The notes beneath the pieces were generated by a model. It worked only from the letters and a program-made list of their open reading frames with translations, searched no databases and was not told the DNA's origin. The position numbers and the translations under genes were made by a program. A DNA stretch of 64,000 nt from Fidelibacterota bacterium. GTDB taxonomy: Bacteria > Fidelibacterota > UBA8477 > JABMPR01. How positions within the stretch are numbered: position 1 is the first letter of the stretch; each line of letters starts with the position of its first letter. This document shows, in pieces, positions 27,471 through 38,721 of this stretch. The stretch covers positions 104,052 through 168,051 of the forward strand of contig JAIPJF010000004.1 of NCBI GenBank assembly GCA_021734325.1, in the 5' to 3' direction.

Positions 27471-28934
27471 ATGAAAGTTTTTCGCTTCTTCATTGCCGTC
27501 TGTATCATCTCTATATTCGCCACTGGATTTTCAATGAGCAAATCGGACAAGTCACTTCAATCCATTGAAGGTGATCTGAAACTTCTTGAAACCTGGATAG
27601 AAGCCCAGCAGGTATATCGAAATATTCCCGGGATCACTGTTGGGTTGATTTATGACCAGGAACTCGTCTACAGCAAAAGTTTCGGTTTTGCTGATCTTGA
27701 GAAAAAGGTCCCCCTTGAACCTGGCATGCCCTTCCGAATCGCTTCCATATCAAAAACCTTTACAGCAACAGCTATTGTGCAGCTTAGAGATGCCGGGAAA
27801 TTGCGCCTGGATGATCCCGTGAAAGATTATTTACCCTGGTTTGATATATCTCAGCGATTTCCTGATTATCCCCCAATCACCATCAGGCAATTATTGACGC
27901 ACTCGTCCGGATTGCCACGAGAGGCAGACTTCCCGTACTGGACCGATCATAATTTCCCAACTTTGGAGCAGATTAAAGAGACTCTGTCAAAACAGGAAAC
28001 CATCTACCCACCGGGCACAAAGTTAAAATATTCAAATCTTGGTTTATCACTGGCAGGAGAAATCGTGGCGGTGGTCTCTGGCCAGTCCTGGGAAGACTAT
28101 ATTCGAACGCATATTTTTGAGCCTCTGGGTATGCTGGAAAGCTCTGTTATCCCTGATGCTTCATACCAACAACTTCTGGTTACAGCTTACTCTCACAGAC
28201 AGGAGGGGGCCACCCATAGGATTGAGAATTATACTGACACCAAAGGAATTGCTCCTGCCGCCAGTATCGCTTCTACTGTGGGAGATCTAGCCAGCTATGT
28301 CAGTTTACAATTTCGCGAGGATGACAATAGTCCGGAAGCAATTTTAATGGGGAGCTCCCTTCAGGACATGCACCGAGTACAATTTCTGAATTCAAGCTGG
28401 TCAAGTGGCTATGCTCTGGGATGGTCCGCCTGGCGCAGAAATGGTAAAACAGTAAATGGTCACGCCGGCTGGATAGGCGGCAACAGAACTCAGATCATGT
28501 TTATTCCTGAAGACAAGGTCGGGGTGATCGTTCTGACAAACTCAGATGATGGTGAACCCAGCTTCCTGGCGAGGCATATCCTTGATCATATTGGTCCCCT
28601 GCTCGTGGAAACTTTTGCCCCACCAACTCCGCCGATAGATTTTGACCCGGACTGGAAAAAGTATGTTGGTACTTATGTAGAACCAGGTCCCTATTACACT
28701 GAGATTCTCATAAGAAACCAGCAGTTGGTCATGAGTACGCTCAGCTTTCCTCCTGAAGACACACCCGATAGTGAGGTTATTGAATTGATTCCTGTTTCCA
28801 AAGATACATTCCGAATGTCAGGGCCAAACGGATCCGGTGAACTACTTATCTTTCAGTACAATGAGATGGGGGATATTTATCAGGTCAAGGTAGGGAGCAA
28901 CTTTATCTACCCATCGGCTCGCTTTGGCAAATAA
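27471..28934 (+). CDS. Secreted serine hydrolase of the beta-lactamase/PBP4* family
   Basis: The 487-residue protein has a signal peptide (FFIAVCIISIFATGFS). The catalytic set of class C-like enzymes is visible: FRIASISKTFTA (SxxK), KLKYSNLGLSLAG (YxN) and VNGHAGWIGG (HxG in place of KTG). A C-terminal lipocalin-like or DUF3471-like beta domain of about 100 residues follows. Such proteins are D-amino-acid peptidases or esterases; the substrate is unknown. AAGGGGAAATT precedes the ATG. Confidence 0.87.
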   Translation: MKVFRFFIAVCIISIFATGFSMSKSDKSLQSIEGDLKLLETWIEAQQVYRNIPGITVGLIYDQELVYSKSFGFADLEKKVPLEPGMPFRIASISKTFTATAIVQLRDAGKLRLDDPVKDYLPWFDISQRFPDYPPITIRQLLTHSSGLPREADFPYWTDHNFPTLEQIKETLSKQETIYPPGTKLKYSNLGLSLAGEIVAVVSGQSWEDYIRTHIFEPLGMLESSVIPDASYQQLLVTAYSHRQEGATHRIENYTDTKGIAPAASIASTVGDLASYVSLQFREDDNSPEAILMGSSLQDMHRVQFLNSSWSSGYALGWSAWRRNGKTVNGHAGWIGGNRTQIMFIPEDKVGVIVLTNSDDGEPSFLARHILDHIGPLLVETFAPPTPPIDFDPDWKKYVGTYVEPGPYYTEILIRNQQLVMSTLSFPPEDTPDSEVIELIPVSKDTFRMSGPNGSGELLIFQYNEMGDIYQVKVGSNFIYPSARFGK

Positions 28935-28970
28935 TGATCGGGAGGCTTTTGGCCTCAAAAAGCAGGAGCC

Positions 28971-29054
28971 CTAAATTCTGGTCAGAAAGAGTACCAACAC
29001 CGCCATGGCGATGAGAACGAACAATTGTACACCGTATTCTTTTTTGTCTTCCAT
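28971..29054 (-). CDS. Small single-span membrane protein (27 residues)
   Basis: Minus-strand ATG 29054 is preceded by GGAGGATAAATCA, a strong ribosome site at normal spacing. The product reads MEDKKEYGVQLFVLIAMAV then LVLFLTRI: a charged N-terminus, one hydrophobic span of about 18 residues and a terminal arginine. This is what a genuine small membrane protein looks like. I know no family for it. It lies between the serine hydrolase and the NAD(P)-binding gene; 29055-29170 shows nothing else. Confidence 0.5.
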   Translation of the reverse strand: MEDKKEYGVQLFVLIAMAVLVLFLTRI

Positions 29055-29170
29055 TGATTTATCCTCCAGCTCTTGCCCCTTGGAGTTTCTGATTGTCGGG
29101 TATAAATATGGAGTATGGATTATTTCTCACCTTGTTTCTGATCACACGCAATGGGGACACGTGTTCCAGA

Positions 29171-29821
29171 TCAATTCCCCGTAAAAAGGGGTTTCCCCTC
29201 CCAGATGTGTTTCCCAGCCTGAACACTCTGGATTGATCGGTGAATGGTGGCGGCAACCGTGGTGGCGTGAATGGGCTTAAATTTCCAGGGGATGATAAAG
29301 GATAATGGTTTTATGATCAGCTTGCCCACAGATTCACCTGCGCGAGTCTCCTCCCTGTCCCCAAGTAGCATGCTTGGTTTAAGAATATGCAGCTGTTCAA
29401 AACCCAACGCTGAAAGTTCGTCCTCTAACAATCCTTTTACCCTGAGATAGAAATTGGAAGAATCAACACGGCCCCCGACCGAGGAGATGACAACCATTCT
29501 CTTACATCCCTCTTCCAACGCCATACGCGCAATGGCCAAAGGCAGATCATGATCCACCCGCATAAATGCATCCTGCGAACCGGCTGTCTTAATGGTGGTC
29601 CCCAGGGCACATACCAGAACATCGGTTTTCAGATCAAGCCTCATCTGTTCAATATCTGTGAAATCGTGAATGGCCTGCCGAATGAATGGTTTTTCATCAA
29701 GGCTGGGTATTGAACGACGTGTGATCGCAATTACCTCTGCATAATCATCTGGCTGAATACTCTCAAGGAATTGTTTGCCGATTAGACCTGTTGAGCCAAT
29801 AACAGTAATACTTAGGGCCAT
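29171..29821 (-). CDS. NAD(P)H-binding Rossmann protein (atypical SDR)
   Basis: From ATG 29821, preceded by AGGAGAAATT, the product is 216 residues. ITVIGSTGLIGKQFLESI is the nucleotide-binding loop and MVVISSVGG and FYLRVKGLLED match the HTATIP2/YwnB-like NAD(P)-binding group. The YxxxK catalytic pair is represented by YLRVK. The substrate is unknown. An earlier ATG (29869) would add residues unlike the family. Confidence 0.8.
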   Translation of the reverse strand: MALSITVIGSTGLIGKQFLESIQPDDYAEVIAITRRSIPSLDEKPFIRQAIHDFTDIEQMRLDLKTDVLVCALGTTIKTAGSQDAFMRVDHDLPLAIARMALEEGCKRMVVISSVGGRVDSSNFYLRVKGLLEDELSALGFEQLHILKPSMLLGDREETRAGESVGKLIIKPLSFIIPWKFKPIHATTVAATIHRSIQSVQAGKHIWEGKPLFTGN

Positions 29822-29896
29822 AATTTCTCCTGCTTTTTCTCTGTTTAACGCTGAATTCCACTGTTCCACATATCTGATTTCTCGCTGGAAACCATT

Positions 29897-30760
29897 TTAA
29901 TCAAGGAGGCGTTCTTCTTGCTCCCACTCCTGAATTTTCCTTTTCCCGCGTTGACGTTTTAGAAACCATGCTACAATGATCACCAGGGGAGAAAGAGCCC
30001 ATAAAAGACCTGGAATCTGAGAGATTTTAAAAAACCAGAATCTTGCTTCCAGATCCTTTCTCCATTCAATCTCGAAATCGATCAGGCTCTCGCCTGTTTC
30101 AATCCGAAAGCGCTCCCTGAACCCCAGCTCATCGTTTTTCAAAAGATAGGGTAGAATTGACGCCCCCTGGCGTTTGATCAAGTAGTGTGTTGCATCCAGC
30201 GCCTGTCCGTAGGCCAGGCTGGCTCGTTTATGATTAAAGCTCAGGATCACATCCAGGTCAACCAGGGGGATTAATTTTCCTCTGGCTGTGGCCGTTCCCA
30301 GTTCAACAAAATTGCTCCAGTCCAACTGCCCTGCCTGAGCCTGAGCCAAACCCTCGTTGAGCCAGACTGGAACGCTAACGGAATTCTGAGCGAGAAGAAC
30401 ATGAAAAAGCTCGTGTTTCAGTGTGGAAAGCCATTCCCGCCGATTGCTTCCGTAGATATGGACCTCAGATCCTGCTCTGGTCATTCCTGCGCTCCAATAG
30501 GGAACAGCGTGTAATCGGGGACCCATACCATCCTGATCATAATAAAAATAGACACTCAGAGCTTTTTCCAGTTTCAGGTCATATTTGGAGATATAAGTGG
30601 CCTGTTCCTGGTGAACGAGGTTCAGCGCCTGTTTCAACAGGGTGGAATCCCCCTTGTCGCTGAATAAAACAATATTTCCGGATTGTAATTGGAGAGCCTG
30701 CGCCTGAACACAGGAGATAACAAGGCAGAGAATGAGCAGAATTTGAGGAATTTTTTTCAT
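29897..30760 (-). CDS. Peptidase MA-like membrane-anchored metalloprotease
   Basis: The product is about 287 residues from ATG 30760. It has a signal peptide (ILLILCLVISCVQAQA), a gluzincin catalytic core with HELFHVLLA (HExxH) and WLNEGLAQAQAG, where the downstream glutamate is the third zinc ligand, and a C-terminal membrane span (LLWALSPLVIIVAWFL) followed by a charged tail. This is the peptidase MA architecture. Its target is unknown. An ATG at 30856 would overlap priA and add a leader without signal-peptide character. Confidence 0.75.
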   Translation of the reverse strand: MKKIPQILLILCLVISCVQAQALQLQSGNIVLFSDKGDSTLLKQALNLVHQEQATYISKYDLKLEKALSVYFYYDQDGMGPRLHAVPYWSAGMTRAGSEVHIYGSNRREWLSTLKHELFHVLLAQNSVSVPVWLNEGLAQAQAGQLDWSNFVELGTATARGKLIPLVDLDVILSFNHKRASLAYGQALDATHYLIKRQGASILPYLLKNDELGFRERFRIETGESLIDFEIEWRKDLEARFWFFKISQIPGLLWALSPLVIIVAWFLKRQRGKRKIQEWEQEERLLD

Positions 30761-30812
30761 GGCGTGCATGAAGATAACACCAAATTCAGGCTGACCCTTA
30801 AGAATTGGTGTT

Positions 30813-33227
30813 TTATAGTATCTGATACGGGTCCACATCAACAGATACATGGACATTAGGAACCCTGGTCCGCTTTATTACGTGACGAGCAGCCTGTCTG
30901 AGCAGCGTTCCTTTTGGATCGTCTTCCTTGCTGCTCTTGAGGACAAGTTTCCAGTTATATCCCATTTGGCTCTTTTCGATCATGGCAGGAGCCGGTCCCA
31001 GAATGTTCAATTCCTTTTTTTTCCGCAACCCTTGAATCGCATGCTCAGATAACTGCATGACTTCATCCCGGGATTTTCCCTGAAAGCTGAAGGAGATCAT
31101 TCTGGAAAAAGGGGGATAATTGAGTGCACTTCTGTCGTTTAATTCACTGTTATAGAATAGTTTTACATCGTGCCTGGTCGCACACTGGATGGAAATATCG
31201 TCTGGCATCCAGCTTTGCACCACCACCCTTCCCGGAAATTCACCTCGTCCAGAACGTCCTGATACCTGGTACACCAGCTGAAAGGTTCTCTCGCGGGCTC
31301 GAAAGTCAGGAAAGTGCAAACCGGAATCTGCGTTGATCACCCCAACCAACACCACATTTTCAAAGTCCAGACCCTTGGCGATCATTTGAGTGCCCAGCAA
31401 TATCTTGTACTGTCCACGGGCAAAATCACCCAGCAGTTTGGTATGAGCACCTTTCCCCCTGGTCGTATCCATATCCATCCGACAAACGGGTACACCAGGG
31501 AACTGTGTTTCAAGCGCTTCTTCGACCAGTTGTGTACCCACTCCCCCATATTTCAGCTCTGTTGAATGGCACTCGGGGCAGATCGTGGGTGGCGGAGCCT
31601 GATAATCGCAAAAGTGGCATCTCATCTTATTGCCGATCTTGTGATAGGTCAGAGAGAGGTCGTCATTGGGACAGGACATGGTCCAATTGCAATCGCGACA
31701 GGTGATGACAGGAGCATATCCGCGTCGATTCTGGAACAGGATTACCTGTTTGTTATCAGCCAGGGTTTCCGTTATGGCCTCGATCAATTTTCTGGAGAAT
31801 GGATTGGTGTAATCCTGTGTCTCTTCACGTTCCTTGCCCATATCCACCAAATCGACCAGGGGGGGTTTTGCCTTTTCCCAGCGCTTTGTCATATGGAGTC
31901 CACGATACCGTTCCGTGGTCAAATTGTAATAAGTCTCCAGTGCCGGTGTGGCCGTACCAAGAAGCACAACGGCGTTCTCTTCACGCCCCCTGACCAGGGC
32001 AACATCCCGGGCATGATAGCGGGGTTCATTGTCCTGCTGTTTATAGCTGTTTTCCTGTTCCTCGTCCACAATGATCAGACCGAGATTGCTAATCGGAGTA
32101 AGTACTGCTGAACGCGCGCCAACGACGATTTTAAAATGATCCTTCTGGATCTGTTGCCAGGTCCACAATCTTTCTGCTCCTCTCAGGCCAGAATGCCACA
32201 GGGCGACGATATCCCCAAAGCGAGACTGAAAGCGATAGGCAATCTGGGGAGCAAGGGCAATTTCAGGGACAAGTACGATAACGGACCGGCCTTGTTCCAG
32301 AGCGTGGGCAGCCGCCTCAAGATAGACTTCTGTTTTGCCACTCCCGGCGACACCAAACAGCAGGTAAGGGGTAAATATTCGCTTGTCCAGGGAACGTTTG
32401 ACCTCTGCAAAAGCGATGGCCTGCTCCGGATTCAAGGCGATTGTTTTGGGTGGTGGGCGGTGATAGTCCTTGAGCGGGTCGATCTCGGGCTCCATTACCT
32501 GTACACTCACCAGACCACGGAGATCCAGTTTGTGGATCACATCGGCCGTAATATCAAACTCTTCCTTGAGTGTTGACATGGCCACGCCCTGTGGAAAATC
32601 GTTCAAAATTTCAAAAGCCTGTTTCTGGGCATGGGCTCTGTTCGGGATCTCTGCCTCTCTTCCCAGGTCAGGGGTGATTAAAAAATTTTTACTCCGATTC
32701 TTTCTAAAGGCAAAATCATTTTCAAGCTCAACAAAGCCCTGACGCTGCAGACGTGCGATTCTTATCAAGGTCTCCTCGGCTCCAAATTTGCGCTTTAAAA
32801 GAGACAGTTTGCTTGTGTGCTGTTCTACCAGGTATCCAGTAAAATCATCGCCCTTTTTTAACAGGGGACTAGCCGAAACAATGATCTCTTTCTTGAGCCG
32901 GGCATCAGAGGGAATGGCTGACTGAATCACTTTCCCCAGGGGTGTGAAATAATACTTGCTCATCCACTTGAGCAGATTGATCAGGGATTCATTAAAGACC
33001 GGAACCGGATCGACAATGTTCTCAAAACTTTTCAATTTACCGGTGAAGTTTTTGGGTGGGTCGTTTTTAATATCGATGATCATGCCCTGTTGTTTGCGTT
33101 TTCCCAGTGAAGCGATCACACGCTGGCCAACCTGAACAGCATCGGTCAGTTCTTCCGGAACACTGTATGTGAACGCCTGTTCCAGGCTTAAGGGAAAAAC
33201 GATCTCAACAAATAGTGGATTGTTCAT
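30813..33227 (-). CDS. priA: Primosomal protein N' (replication restart helicase)
   Basis: This 804-residue protein has the N-terminal DNA-binding domain (EIVFPLSLEQAFTYSVPEEL), Walker A GVAGSGKTEVYL, the DEEQ box (IIVDEEQENSYKQ), GTATPALET and a zinc domain with cysteine pairs in CRDCNWTMSC and CHFCDYQAPPPTICPECH, then QVSGRSGRG (motif VI). PriA reloads DnaB at stalled forks. It is slightly longer than the E. coli enzyme. The peptidase MA gene follows after 52 bases. Confidence 0.94.
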   Translation of the reverse strand: MNNPLFVEIVFPLSLEQAFTYSVPEELTDAVQVGQRVIASLGKRKQQGMIIDIKNDPPKNFTGKLKSFENIVDPVPVFNESLINLLKWMSKYYFTPLGKVIQSAIPSDARLKKEIIVSASPLLKKGDDFTGYLVEQHTSKLSLLKRKFGAEETLIRIARLQRQGFVELENDFAFRKNRSKNFLITPDLGREAEIPNRAHAQKQAFEILNDFPQGVAMSTLKEEFDITADVIHKLDLRGLVSVQVMEPEIDPLKDYHRPPPKTIALNPEQAIAFAEVKRSLDKRIFTPYLLFGVAGSGKTEVYLEAAAHALEQGRSVIVLVPEIALAPQIAYRFQSRFGDIVALWHSGLRGAERLWTWQQIQKDHFKIVVGARSAVLTPISNLGLIIVDEEQENSYKQQDNEPRYHARDVALVRGREENAVVLLGTATPALETYYNLTTERYRGLHMTKRWEKAKPPLVDLVDMGKEREETQDYTNPFSRKLIEAITETLADNKQVILFQNRRGYAPVITCRDCNWTMSCPNDDLSLTYHKIGNKMRCHFCDYQAPPPTICPECHSTELKYGGVGTQLVEEALETQFPGVPVCRMDMDTTRGKGAHTKLLGDFARGQYKILLGTQMIAKGLDFENVVLVGVINADSGLHFPDFRARERTFQLVYQVSGRSGRGEFPGRVVVQSWMPDDISIQCATRHDVKLFYNSELNDRSALNYPPFSRMISFSFQGKSRDEVMQLSEHAIQGLRKKKELNILGPAPAMIEKSQMGYNWKLVLKSSKEDDPKGTLLRQAARHVIKRTRVPNVHVSVDVDPYQIL

Positions 33228-33330
33228 CTTATAAAATGATTGCTCCTTTACTTAAAATGAAGTGTTATTCAGGACAAACGGTTAGCGAATCTAAATTAAA
33301 CTTTCCTGGGGCGGATAAAAAGAGCCGTTC

Positions 33331-33771
33331 TCATTTTTTTACGAACTGTGAAACCCTTGCTCCAGAAAACAAGGCCAGGCCTTGGACAATTAGAATCGTA
33401 CCCAGGCTGTTCATCTCGGAGAGAGAAAGAATGTCCAAAATCATGAAGCTCAGTCCAAAAGGAATGAAGCCCCACAATCCTACCGTTTTGACCAGTTCCC
33501 TTTCATCATAGCTTCGAACAGGCTCGGGAAGCTTTCTGCCCAGATGAAAAACCCGCTGGATTATTCGATAAAGGGTCAGGATAACTGCATACACGGCTAC
33601 CGAGAATCCGAACAAAACAAGCAGCCAGAAAGATGTAACAATCATGCTGGTCGTTTTTATGTACCATGCATCAACAGCTCCTGCCATGAGGCCTGCCAGG
33701 ATGAGACCAAACCTGAACAGGATCGGTTTTTCGAGAATAAAACTGATGAGTGATGTTTTTAGATTCGTCAT
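33331..33771 (-). CDS. Integral membrane protein, unknown
   Basis: From ATG 33771 the product is 146 residues with about four hydrophobic segments: FRFGLILAGLMAGAVDAWY, IVTSFWLLVLFGFSVAVYAV, FIPFGLSFMILDILSL and LGTILIVQGLALFSGA, separated by a charged loop after HLGRKLPEPVR. I recognise no family. A longer reading from ATG 33855 adds an unusual cysteine-rich leader and is less likely. It is the last leftward gene before the switch to rightward dnaN. Confidence 0.55.
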   Translation of the reverse strand: MTNLKTSLISFILEKPILFRFGLILAGLMAGAVDAWYIKTTSMIVTSFWLLVLFGFSVAVYAVILTLYRIIQRVFHLGRKLPEPVRSYDERELVKTVGLWGFIPFGLSFMILDILSLSEMNSLGTILIVQGLALFSGARVSQFVKK

Positions 33772-34068
33772 GTTCCGACCACTTTTCTTCCAGTTTGAGA
33801 TTGATAAGAATATAAGTCTGCGCACGCACATCTTTTTATGAATTAAACAACGCAATTCTGCCTTTGGATTTTTTCTACTTACTCACTTTTTACCCTAACT
33901 CACCCCTGCCTCGATGCGTTTGATGGCGTTTAAGGGGCTGTTTTGGAAGAAAATCTCCTCTAGGGCCAAAAACGGAGCAGGTTCAAGCTTTGAATTGCCC
34001 CTGTCAAAGATTAGTTTGGTTTGCTAGTATAAGGACAGTGAAAAACCTGACAATCGGAGATTACAACC

Positions 34069-35184
34069 ATGCAGTTTACCGTTGATTCATCAACACTTTT
34101 ACACGGCTTGCAAAAGGTGGCGCGTGTCAGCCCTACACGTTCAACCATGCCGATCCTCAACCATATTCTCTTTACCGTGCAGGGGAACGAACTCTCCATG
34201 CGTAGCACTGACATCGAGATCACCTATAGTTTACACCTTGAAGTGAAAGGTGAAGAAGATGGTGCGGTGGCACTACCTGTCCGTTTGCTTCAGGAGATCA
34301 CCAACGAACTTCCCGATACAGAGATTACATTCTCCTGGTCAGAAGACAACCGCGTCACGCTATCAACTTCAGGCGGTACCTACAAGATTGTCGGACGGTC
34401 AGCAATGGATTTTCCAGAAGCCCCTGAACTGGGTCCGGCCAGCAGTTTGAAGATCAAATCCAGTATACTGAAACGAACGGTTGAAAAAACGGTTTTTGCT
34501 GTCTCCAAAGATGAATTAAAACCGGCGTTGTTGGGGGTCCTCTTTGAATTGAAGAAGGATCTTATCCGCGCCGTAGCAACCGATGGTCATCGCCTGGTAA
34601 AATACAGCAATCGCGATTTTACTTCTCCGGATTTTGAAGCGACGATTATTGTGCCGCCAAAATTTCTGTCGCTGATCCAGACCTTTCTTGATGACGATGA
34701 CAGTATCAACCTTGCCGTTGGGGAAAAATACATCAGCATTTCCAATGAGAACGCCACCATTTTCAGCCGACTCATTGATGAACAATATCCAGACTATGGA
34801 TCGGTGATCCCCTCTTCCAATGACAAAACGGTTACTCTTTCCAGCAATGAGCTGGTCACCACCGTTCGTCGCGTGTCAATCTTCTCGAATCGGACCACCC
34901 ATCAGGTTGCCCTGAAATTACACCCTGGTTATCTGGAGGTGTTTACAGAAGACCCTGAAGCCAGCACAAGTGCCAAGGAGCAGGTGCTTGCCGAGTATGA
35001 TGGTGAAGAACTGACCCTGGGTTATAATTCCATCTACCTGAAGGATATGCTGAAAAATATTGAAACTGATCGCGTGGTCTTCAAACTCGGATCCGAGATT
35101 GGCCCTGGATTGATCCTGCCGGAAGTCCAGGCAGAAAAGGAAGAATTAGTGATGCTCCTGATGCCCATCAGGCTTCAGGCTTAG
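34069..35184 (+). CDS. dnaN: DNA polymerase III beta sliding clamp
   Basis: This 371-residue protein has the three-domain clamp pattern: MQFTVDSSTLLHGLQKVARV at the start, LLEIT-like LLQEITNELPDTEITF, FAVSKDELKPALLGVLFELK, ATDGHRLVKY, and the C-terminal LVMLLMPIRL that lines the peptide-binding pocket. It tethers polymerase III to DNA. In most genomes dnaA precedes dnaN; here the upstream gene is a leftward membrane protein and there is no dnaA. recF, dciA, gyrB and gyrA follow. Confidence 0.95.
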   Translation: MQFTVDSSTLLHGLQKVARVSPTRSTMPILNHILFTVQGNELSMRSTDIEITYSLHLEVKGEEDGAVALPVRLLQEITNELPDTEITFSWSEDNRVTLSTSGGTYKIVGRSAMDFPEAPELGPASSLKIKSSILKRTVEKTVFAVSKDELKPALLGVLFELKKDLIRAVATDGHRLVKYSNRDFTSPDFEATIIVPPKFLSLIQTFLDDDDSINLAVGEKYISISNENATIFSRLIDEQYPDYGSVIPSSNDKTVTLSSNELVTTVRRVSIFSNRTTHQVALKLHPGYLEVFTEDPEASTSAKEQVLAEYDGEELTLGYNSIYLKDMLKNIETDRVVFKLGSEIGPGLILPEVQAEKEELVMLLMPIRLQA

Positions 35185-35322
35185 ACGGAATTCCCAGCAG
35201 GACAGCCGGTTTACACGCTAATTCCAACACCAAGGGAAAAAAAACAAGCCGGGTTGCTTGTAAAAGTGAGTTATTGAAAGATACGGTATGATAAATCTAA
35301 ATATTTCCACCCTCGCCCAGGT

Positions 35323-36433
35323 ATGTTGATCAAATCCTTAACCATGATCAACTTTCGTAAATACGAGCAGGTTTCCATGAGTTTTGGTCCCCGCACCAAT
35401 ATTCTTCACGGAGAAAATGGCGCTGGTAAAACAACCCTGCTGGAGGCAATTCACAGCCTGGCCTATACACGCAGCTTCAAAACCCGACTGGATGCAGACC
35501 TGACCCGCCATGGTCAAAGAGGTTATCAGCTAAAGGGCGTCTTTTCAGATCATAAAGGCGTGGATTATGAGGTAAGACTCAAGCTGGAGTCTGCCCGAAA
35601 AAAATTACTCAGTGTGGACCATAAGAACCTGAGCAGCCGCGCTCAGATCATCGGAAAATTTCCCCTGGTTTCGTTAACACCAGAGGATGGTGAATTGACC
35701 TTTGGTTCACCTGAGAACCGGCGTCTCTTTTTTAACAAACTCCTCTCCCAGGTTGATCCACAGTACCTGGATCATTTACTTGTCTACGCCCGTATTCTCA
35801 AACAGAGAAACGCCATGCTTCAGGCCCATGCCAGTGATGGCAAGGCCATTGATCGCATCCTGATTGCCACCCTTGATGATCAACGGGCAAAAGTATCTGC
35901 CCAAATCCATGCTGCCCGCAGCAAACATATAACTGAATTTAAACGTCTGCTGTACAAGGCCTATGAGGAACTGGAACCGGAAAAGTCGCTAAAAATGGCC
36001 TTTATCTCAAATGTTCGGATCACCACTGGAGATCCTGAGAATCACTACCGGCAGACCTATCAGGATTCCCTCGCTGAGGATATGCGCAAAGGGATAACCA
36101 CGCGGGGACCTCACCGGGACATGTTTACCTTCTTTTTGGATACAAAGGATCTGCGAAAATTCGGTTCCCAGGGCGAGCATAAACTGGTCCTGGTGGCCAT
36201 CAAGTTCGCCGAAGGTCGGTTTTTGGAGAATTTTCTCAATGAAGCACCTGTCTTTTTGCTGGATGATCTTTTTGCTGAGCTTGATGTAAAACGCAGCCTG
36301 ATGATCGTAGAGAGTCTGAGGGGTGAACATCAAATATTTATCACTGCAACCGATCTGGCCGACCTGAGAAACCACGGGCTTAATATCGACGGTGATTCAC
36401 TGCAGATTATCGATGCCGGGGGAATACAGGGCA

Positions 36434-36441
<8 letters not shown>
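35323..36441 (+). CDS. recF: DNA replication/repair ATPase RecF
   Basis: This 372-residue protein has the SMC-like ATPase set: LTMINFRKYEQVSM, Walker A HGENGAGKTTLLEAIH, the signature FGSQGEHKLVLVAI and the Walker B segment VFLLDDLFAELD. RecF with RecO and RecR loads RecA at gaps. It is separated from dnaN by 138 bases without a gene (a 6-base ACAAGC/GCTTGT hairpin near 35249 is the only structure seen) and overlaps the DUF721 gene by eight bases. Confidence 0.94.
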
Positions 36442-38652
<2,211 letters not shown>

Positions 38653-38721
38653 GAGACACTGACTGAAACAGCCTGGAACATGATCAAAAATAGCAAAAAT
38701 ATTAAATAAAGAGGTATTGAG

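Noticed and set aside
33772..34068. Replication origin upstream of dnaN
   Set aside because: I looked for repeats of TTATCCACA or close variants and for a strongly AT-rich unwinding element and found neither; only the strand switch supports it.
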